Assembly: GCA_003523055.1 (NCBI GenBank)
Contig: DPHC01000022.1
Coordinates: forward strand, 1-10,794
DNA length: 10,794 bases
Source: Dehalococcoidia bacterium
GTDB lineage: Bacteria > Chloroflexota > Dehalococcoidia > Lucifugimonadales > UBA3495
Direction: 5' to 3'
Under the pieces are notes generated by a model. The model was not told the origin of the DNA. It saw only the letters and a list, made by a program, of their open reading frames with translations, and made no database searches. The position numbers and the translations under genes were made by a program. Below, piece after piece: positions 5,858 through 10,794 of this stretch; position 1 is the stretch's first letter; every line of letters starts with the position of its first letter.

Positions 5858-6751
5858 TTATTGATTTTTTTTAAAAGCTTCATATTGTTCAGCTGCATGA
5901 TAGGAACTTCTTACAAGAGGTCCTGACTCAACATGCTGGAATCCAAGAGAAGTGGCAAATTCTTTAATCTCTAAAAATTCATCTGGATGCCAAAATTTTT
6001 TAATTGGTAAATGTTTTTTGGTTGGTTGTAAATATTGTCCAATAGTTAAAAGATTTGTGTCTTGTTCTCTTATGTCCTCTATGGTTTTTTTTAATTGATC
6101 CATGTTTTCTCCAAGCCCTACCATGAGTCCTGTTTTTGTAGGAATGTTTGGATTAATTTCTTTTGATTTTCGAAATAATTCTAGGCTTCTTTCATAGTTT
6201 CCTTTTGGTCTTACAAATTTATAGAATTCCTGTATTGTTTCTGTATTGTGATTTAATACGGCAGGCCCTGCATTTAATACTGTTTCTAGAGCAGCCCAAT
6301 TACCTAAAAAATCAGGAATTAAAATTTCAACATTACAATTTGGTAATTGTTGATGTATTGAATAGATGCAGCCAGCAAAAATACTTGAACCACCATCTTC
6401 TACATCATCGCGATTGACTGATGTTATTACTACATAATCTAATTTGAGGTTAGCAACTGTATTGGCAAGGCGAATTGGTTCTAGTAAATCTAATTCACCT
6501 GGCTTTCCAGAATTCACAGCACAAAATCCACAAGCCCTAGTGCATGTGTCACCTAAAATCATAAATGTTGCTGTTCCAGAGTTGAAGCATTCACCTATAT
6601 TAGGGCATCTTGCTTCTTCACATACTGTATGGAGTGTTTCGTTCCTTAATAGATCTTTTATTTCAGTAAACTTTTCTCCAGATGGAAATTTGGCCTTGAA
6701 CCATTTAGGCTTTGGTTGTTTCTCAAAAGACTTGATTTCTACTTGAGTCAT
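5858..6751 (-). CDS. lipA: Lipoyl synthase (radical SAM)
   Basis: 297-residue radical SAM enzyme that inserts two sulfur atoms into octanoyl groups attached to lipoyl-domain lysines. Cys44, Cys49 and Cys55 (CEEARCPNIGEC) bind the auxiliary, sacrificed 4Fe-4S cluster, with its serine ligand in RSSY (281-284). Cys70, Cys74 and Cys77 (CTRACGFC) bind the SAM-cleaving cluster. ILIPDF, LNHNTET, TKTGLMVGLGE and IGQYLQPTKKHLP follow in the expected order, and the length is typical. The ATG is one base past the lipB stop, so lipB and lipA are translationally coupled. Their position divergent from aceE-aceF makes functional sense, because E2 lipoyl domains are the substrate. It converges with the crotonase gene; only an AT-only, unconvincing hairpin lies near its stop. 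Confidence 0.98.
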   Translation of the reverse strand: MTQVEIKSFEKQPKPKWFKAKFPSGEKFTEIKDLLRNETLHTVCEEARCPNIGECFNSGTATFMILGDTCTRACGFCAVNSGKPGELDLLEPIRLANTVANLKLDYVVITSVNRDDVEDGGSSIFAGCIYSIHQQLPNCNVEILIPDFLGNWAALETVLNAGPAVLNHNTETIQEFYKFVRPKGNYERSLELFRKSKEINPNIPTKTGLMVGLGENMDQLKKTIEDIREQDTNLLTIGQYLQPTKKHLPIKKFWHPDEFLEIKEFATSLGFQHVESGPLVRSSYHAAEQYEAFKKNQ

Positions 6752-6752
6752 G

Positions 6753-7460
6753 CTAACTAATCCTTACAGTTGTGTTGTTATTATATATCTCTTCAATATT
6801 GACCGAATGAATTGTTCGATCAGATATTGTAAATTTTTTCATAAATTCATTAACAACAAATTTCTTTACTAGATCAAAATCAACTTGTTTTGCCAATTTT
6901 TTTTCTATTGAGGTAACAGATAAATTATCTATCCCACACGTATTTATATAATCAAAGAAGCTTAAATCATTGTTAACATTTATTGAAAAACCATGACTCG
7001 TAATTCCTTGTTTTATGCTAATACCAATGGATCCTATTTTATTTTGTCCAGTCCATATACCTGGCTTTCCAGGAATTCGTTCACCAATAATATTAAATTT
7101 TCCTAATGTTGCAATTATAATTTCTTCTAAGGATCTAACATATTGGACTGGTTTAATTTTTCGTTTACGTAAATTTATGATTGGATAAACAACTAATTGC
7201 TGTTCATTGTGGCATGTGACATCTCCACCTCTATCAACTTGAAAAGTTTCGATACCTAATTGTTTTAATTGGCTGTCATCTGCAAGTATGTTATTTGTTT
7301 GAGCCTGCACACCTAAAGTATAAGTAGCAGGATGTTCGAATAAATTAATTGACTCATCTATTTGATTGGCTGCTAATTGCATTCTAGCTTCTTGCATCCA
7401 TGCATAAGCTTGTGAATATTTCACTATTCCAAAGTCATTAAAGTAAACTGTTTCATTCAT
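6753..7460 (-). CDS. lipB: Lipoyl(octanoyl) transferase
   Basis: 235-residue octanoyl-ACP:protein N-octanoyltransferase, the first step of de novo lipoyl synthesis, moving octanoyl from ACP to a lipoyl-domain lysine. RGGDVTCH (77-84), Lys141 in NKIGSIG, SHGFSINV (155-162) and Cys175 in TCG supply the family signatures, with Lys141 and Cys175 as the probable catalytic pair. Two motif changes stand out: the usual HGPGQ after the Thr-Tyr pair is HNEQQ (84-88), with Cys83 in place of Tyr, and the usual PCG is TCG. The fold and remaining motifs are intact and the gene is coupled to lipA, so it is probably functional, but these are unusual at a conserved site. The N-terminus begins at ATG 7458-7460 with only a weak AGAGA upstream. 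Confidence 0.94.
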   Translation of the reverse strand: MNETVYFNDFGIVKYSQAYAWMQEARMQLAANQIDESINLFEHPATYTLGVQAQTNNILADDSQLKQLGIETFQVDRGGDVTCHNEQQLVVYPIINLRKRKIKPVQYVRSLEEIIIATLGKFNIIGERIPGKPGIWTGQNKIGSIGISIKQGITSHGFSINVNNDLSFFDYINTCGIDNLSVTSIEKKLAKQVDFDLVKKFVVNEFMKKFTISDRTIHSVNIEEIYNNNTTVRIS

Positions 7461-7626
7461 TTTGTTATTCTCTACTAAGTTAATTGTACTACTTTTTTTC
7501 TATCAGGAAATTTATTTTCTGATTGTCTTTAAAAGGAATATGATAATTTGTAATTTTTTTTTCATTATATCCTTTGAATGAGTAATGTATTAAACTATTG
7601 ATGCTGTAGATTGAGATGGAATTAAT
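7461..7626. promoter_or_regulatory. Divergent intergenic region between lipB-lipA and aceE-aceF
   Basis: These 166 bases must hold promoters for both units. The clearest structure is an imperfect inverted repeat at 7502-7523, ATCAGGAAA-TTTA-TTTTCTGAT, a 9-bp stem with one G.U on the plus-strand RNA. It has no following T-run and could be an operator or leader hairpin. GATAAT at 7542-7547 is a possible plus-strand -10 box, without a convincing -35. It contains no match to the PdhR operator pattern (ATTGGT-N3-ACCAAT). The aceE ribosome binding site is weak (GATGGA, 7615-7620). No small gene is supported here. Confidence 0.4.
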
Positions 7627-10365
7627 ATGGTCAACAAGAACAAAACTGAAAACACAAATGATGTTAATGATATTCATTCTACTAACAACAGTAATATGCC
7701 TATTTTACCTCCAGAAATTGTCTCGTTAGAAAATAAGGATTGGACAGATTCACTTAAGGATGTATTTTATACACGTGGTAGTAAAAGAATTTCTGACTTG
7801 CTTTCTCATTTACAAATTATGGCTCAAAAGCTAGGTGTTGTTTTGCCAACTACCTCTCGCACTCCAAGGGTTAATACGATTTCAGTTGATAGACAGCCTA
7901 ATTATCCTGGTAATCGTGCTATTGAGCGTAAAATTAAGAATGCCGTAAGATGGAATGCAATGGCCATGGTTGTTGAAGCTAATAAACATTCTGATGGAAT
8001 AGGTGGTCATATATCAACTTTTGCTTCAGCAGCAACTTTATATGAAGTCGGTTTTCAGCATTTTTTCAAAGGAGAAAATCATCCTGATGGTTCTGATTTA
8101 ATCTACTTTCAAGGTCATGCATCACCAGGAATTTATGCACGAGCTTTTCTCGAAGGAAGATTAACAAAAGATCAATTAAAAAATTTTCGTAGAGAAATTA
8201 ATGGAGATGGCTTATCTTCTTATCCGCACCCTTGGTTAATGCCTGATTTCTGGCAATTTCCTACAGTTTCTATGGGCCTAGGACCACTCATGGCAGCTTA
8301 TCAAGCTAGATTTTTGCGTTATCTTACTGATAGAGATCTTGGTGACCATTCTAAAAGAAAAATATGGGCATTCCTTGGTGATGGCGAACAAGATGAACCT
8401 GAAAGCCTTGCTGCAATTCAAGTAGGGGCTAGAGAGAAATTAGATAATTTAATTTTTGTTATCAATTGTAATTTACAACGTCTTGACGGACCAGTAAGAG
8501 GTAATAGTGGCATTATGCAAGAACTTGAATCTCATTATAGAGGTGCTGGATGGAATGTTATTAAGTTGATTTGGGGTAGTGAGTGGGATGAAATATTAGC
8601 AAATGATACCCAAGGTCTATTAGTGCAACGTCTAGGTGAAATTGTTGATGGTGAATTTCAAAAAGCCGTTGTTGAAGGTGGAGCCTACATCAGAAAATTA
8701 TTTTTTGGAACTGATCCAAGATTATTAAAAATGGTAGATCATTTAAGTGATGATGAATTATGGGATATGAGTTTAGGTGGGCATGATGCTGCGAAAGTAC
8801 ATGCTGCTTATCAGGCAGCTGTATCACATACAGGCCAACCAACTGTAATTTTAGCAAGAACAATTAAAGGCTATGGTCTTGGTGAAGCAGGCGAAGGTAG
8901 AAATGTTACTCACCAGCAAAAGAAATTAAATGAGAAAGAATTATTGGAGTTTCGTGATAGATTTGATGTGCCCTTATCTGATGAAGAGGCTAGTAATAGT
9001 CCATTATATACATTTTCAAAGACATCACCTGAACAGAAATACTTGATAGAACATAGAGATAAATTAGGAGGCTTTTTACCAAGCAGAAATCCAATTTTTA
9101 ATGATCTAGAACAATTTGATGTCAAGCTTTTCGATGAATTCTATGAAGGTTCTGCAGATCGAGTAGCATCTACTACGATGGTTTTTGTGCGAATTTTATC
9201 AAAATTAATGAGAGATGAAAATATAGGGAAAAGAATAGTGCCTATTGTACCCGATGAAGCAAGAACATTTGGAATGGAGGCTTTTTTCCGTCAATTTGGT
9301 ATATATTCCCATGTTGGTCAACTATACGATCCGGTAGATAAAGCAAGCTTATTGTATTATAAAGAATCAACAGATGGACAAATTTTAGAAGAAGGTATTA
9401 CTGAATCTGGTTCAATGAGCTCATTTATTGCCGCTGCTACATCTTATGCAAATAATTCTCTAACAATGATTCCATTTTATATTTATTACTCTATGTTTGG
9501 TTTTGCACGAACAGGTGATTTGGCATGGGCTGCAGCTGATTCAAGATCAAGAGGATTTCTAATTGGAGGTACTGCAGGAAGAACTACTTTAAATGGTGAA
9601 GGTTTGCAACACCAAGATGGCCATGGTCATCTACTATTTTCTGTTGTCCCGCAGGTAAAAGCTTATGATCCTGCATATGCATATGAAATTGCAATTATTG
9701 TACGTGAAGGCTTGCAGAGAATGTTTTATGACAACTACGAAGAGTATTATTATATTGCAGTAGGAAATGAAAACTATACGCAACCAACTATGCCATCTTC
9801 AAACAAGAAACTTGATGAACATGTTTTAAAAGGTATGTACTTGTTTAATGAAAGGAATATTAAAAATACTTCCACTCATGTAGCATTGCTTGGTAGCGGG
9901 GCAATACATAAAGAAGTCGTTAAAGCCCAAAAATTACTTGAAAAATACGATGTTTCATCTGAAGTATGGTCAGTGACTAGTTATACAGAATTACGCCGAG
10001 AAGCTTTAGAAATTGAAAGATGGAATATCTTGAACCCAACTAAGAAGCAAAAAAAATCACATATTGCAAATGTTATTGATAGCAATGTAGATCTAGTTGT
10101 TGCAAGTTCTGATTATCTGAAATCATTGCCTGACTTGATTGCAAAGTGGTTACCAGTAGATTTATTGAGCTTAGGTACTGATGGTTTTGGAAGAAGTGAT
10201 ACACGTGAGGAATTACGTAATCATTTTGAGGTTGATGCTAGATGGATTGTAGTTACAGCTTTGTCAGGATTGCTTACTAAGGGGAAAGTAGATGAATCTG
10301 TATATTTAGAAGCTATTGATGATTTAGAAATTGATATATCTAAAGTCAATCCAGTGATAGCTTAG
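7627..10365 (+). CDS. aceE: Pyruvate dehydrogenase E1 component, homodimeric type
   Basis: 912-residue thiamine-diphosphate enzyme that decarboxylates pyruvate and acetylates the lipoyl groups of AceF. It tracks the E. coli AceE sequence closely with a constant offset of 22 residues. Visible sites are His164 (FQGHASPG), the ThDP/Mg motif GDGEQDEPE (251-259) with NCNLQRLDGPV (280-290), His429 (GRNVTHQQ), Glu593 (EEGITESG, the cofactor N1' glutamate) and His662 (NGEGLQHQDGHG). The C-terminus GTDGFGRSDTREELRNHFEVDA is family-typical. The offset comes from an Asn/Thr/Asp-rich N-terminal stretch (residues 1-24). ATG 7696 (Met24) would remove it but has no ribosome binding site, so 7627 is kept. 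aceF follows after 41 bases; the lipoyl-making genes lie divergently upstream. Confidence 0.98.
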   Translation: MVNKNKTENTNDVNDIHSTNNSNMPILPPEIVSLENKDWTDSLKDVFYTRGSKRISDLLSHLQIMAQKLGVVLPTTSRTPRVNTISVDRQPNYPGNRAIERKIKNAVRWNAMAMVVEANKHSDGIGGHISTFASAATLYEVGFQHFFKGENHPDGSDLIYFQGHASPGIYARAFLEGRLTKDQLKNFRREINGDGLSSYPHPWLMPDFWQFPTVSMGLGPLMAAYQARFLRYLTDRDLGDHSKRKIWAFLGDGEQDEPESLAAIQVGAREKLDNLIFVINCNLQRLDGPVRGNSGIMQELESHYRGAGWNVIKLIWGSEWDEILANDTQGLLVQRLGEIVDGEFQKAVVEGGAYIRKLFFGTDPRLLKMVDHLSDDELWDMSLGGHDAAKVHAAYQAAVSHTGQPTVILARTIKGYGLGEAGEGRNVTHQQKKLNEKELLEFRDRFDVPLSDEEASNSPLYTFSKTSPEQKYLIEHRDKLGGFLPSRNPIFNDLEQFDVKLFDEFYEGSADRVASTTMVFVRILSKLMRDENIGKRIVPIVPDEARTFGMEAFFRQFGIYSHVGQLYDPVDKASLLYYKESTDGQILEEGITESGSMSSFIAAATSYANNSLTMIPFYIYYSMFGFARTGDLAWAAADSRSRGFLIGGTAGRTTLNGEGLQHQDGHGHLLFSVVPQVKAYDPAYAYEIAIIVREGLQRMFYDNYEEYYYIAVGNENYTQPTMPSSNKKLDEHVLKGMYLFNERNIKNTSTHVALLGSGAIHKEVVKAQKLLEKYDVSSEVWSVTSYTELRREALEIERWNILNPTKKQKKSHIANVIDSNVDLVVASSDYLKSLPDLIAKWLPVDLLSLGTDGFGRSDTREELRNHFEVDARWIVVTALSGLLTKGKVDESVYLEAIDDLEIDISKVNPVIA

Positions 10366-10406
10366 AAAATAGTTATTGAGTTATAATAATTTCGGTAAGG
10401 TTGATT

Positions 10407-10794
10407 ATGGTAGCAAATTTTGCATTGCCTGAACTTGGTGAAGGTATAGAAGAAGCTGATGTATTAAAAGTTTTAGTTGCTCCTGGTGATGCAATTAATA
10501 CTGACGATCCTATAATTGAAATAGAGACTGAAAAAGCAACTGTTGAAGTACCAGCTCCGCATGCAGGATCTATTACAGAAGTTTTAGTCGCAGCTGGGGA
10601 CACTATAAAGGTCGGCCAAGATATTGTTTCGATTGAAGCTTCCGGAGATGGCTCTACTTCAACTCAAACGCAGTCACCTCCGATACAAGAAGAAGTAGCT
10701 GCTCCAGTAGTTGAGGTATCACAAACTACTGAACAAACTCCAACATCTACGCCTCCTAGCACTTCGAATACAAATTTTGCATTGCCTGAACTTG
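10407..10794 (+). CDS. aceF: Dihydrolipoamide acetyltransferase, E2 of pyruvate dehydrogenase (5' part only)
   Basis: The first 129 codons of E2, open to the right edge. Residues 2-80 are a complete lipoyl domain: FALPELGEGIEEADVLKV at the start, Lys43 in IETEKATVEVP as the lipoyl attachment site, and GSITEVLVAAGDTIKVGQ closing the domain. Residues about 81-121 are a flexible linker rich in Thr, Ser, Pro, Gln and Glu. NFALPEL at 123-129 then restarts the same pattern, so the protein has at least two lipoyl domains. The peripheral-subunit-binding and catalytic domains lie outside the window. The ATG follows AAGG (10397-10400) with 6-base spacing. Together with aceE it forms the pyruvate dehydrogenase operon; an E3 gene may follow but is not visible. 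Confidence 0.96.
   Translation, partial: MVANFALPELGEGIEEADVLKVLVAPGDAINTDDPIIEIETEKATVEVPAPHAGSITEVLVAAGDTIKVGQDIVSIEASGDGSTSTQTQSPPIQEEVAAPVVEVSQTTEQTPTSTPPSTSNTNFALPEL
10414..10437 (+). repeat. First copy of a 24-base exact direct repeat (start of lipoyl domain 1)
   Basis: Bases 10414-10437 recur exactly at 10771-10794, where the window ends, so the repeat may be longer. It encodes NFALPEL at the start of each lipoyl domain in the same frame, 357 bases (119 codons) apart. Identity at silent positions suggests a recent duplication or gene conversion between the lipoyl domains. Confidence 0.9.
10771..10794 (+). repeat. Second copy of the 24-base direct repeat (start of lipoyl domain 2)
   Basis: Exact copy of 10414-10437, truncated by the window edge. 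It marks the start of the second lipoyl domain of the AceF-like protein. Confidence 0.9.

Noticed and set aside
5824..5870. Intrinsic terminator between the convergent crotonase and lipA genes
   Set aside because: The only stem (around 5845-5858) is made of A/T pairs; a T-run follows at 5863-5870, but it lies inside the lipA coding region and the stem is too weak to call.
7489..7677. 62-codon minus-strand frame across the lipB/aceE intergenic region
   Set aside because: It overlaps the aceE start, has low-complexity Ile/Asn/Ser-rich composition, no ribosome binding site and no recognisable motif.
10373..10603. 76-codon minus-strand frame opposite the aceF start
   Set aside because: It is a shadow of the lipoyl-domain coding sequence, whose plus-strand translation is unambiguous.

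Overview
The window reads as chromosomal DNA of a low-GC bacterium. The bases are visibly AT-rich (GC not counted), genes are tightly packed, and starts are preceded by GGAG- or AAGG-type ribosome binding sites. The gene mix is a three-subunit molybdenum hydroxylase, an alpha/beta hydrolase with an LHPTP...GHxTGA signature, and a thiolase-like/DUF35/crotonase trio beside a homodimeric-type pyruvate dehydrogenase. This would fit a free-living aerobic heterotroph such as marine bacterioplankton (for example a SAR202-like Chloroflexota or an AT-rich proteobacterium). That placement is a guess; no rRNA or strongly diagnostic marker is present. No tRNA, rRNA, CRISPR array, insertion sequence or phage gene was seen.

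Layout. 1-3334, minus strand: an apparent operon transcribed right to left, alpha/beta hydrolase, then FAD subunit, [2Fe-2S] subunit and molybdopterin subunit of a xanthine dehydrogenase/CO dehydrogenase-family enzyme. The last gene runs off the left edge. 3335-3430: divergent intergenic region. 3431-5823, plus strand: thiolase-like protein, DUF35 zinc-ribbon/OB-fold protein and enoyl-CoA hydratase-like protein, a plausible CoA-ester module. 5858-7460, minus strand: lipB-lipA, one base apart, converging on the hydratase gene. 7461-7626: divergent regulatory region. 7627-10794, plus strand: aceE and the beginning of aceF, cut by the right edge.

How the genes fit together. The right half is one coherent system: AceE (E1) feeds acetyl groups to the lipoyl domains of AceF (E2), and the divergent lipB-lipA pair makes the lipoyl cofactor carried by those domains. 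The left half looks catabolic: a Mo hydroxylase and a hydrolase-fold protein facing a CoA-ester module. In that module the thiolase-like protein has Ala where thiolases carry the acyl-accepting Cys and Gln where they carry the GHP His. The DUF35 partner and crotonase neighbour recall the steroid side-chain retro-aldolase Ltp2-ChsH2(DUF35), so a hydratase/retro-aldolase step is a reasonable hypothesis.

The most notable oddity is that the thiolase-like gene is interrupted by TGA at 4532-4534, inside its conserved C-terminal glycine motif. The same frame continues for 17 recognisably thiolase-like residues to a TAA at 4586-4588. It is the only TGA ending any of the nine complete genes here, and two perfect back-to-back inverted repeats lie directly behind it. 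Several other proteins lack textbook catalytic residues (hydrolase Ser to Met, crotonase first Glu to Ala, LipB HGPGQ to HNEQQ).
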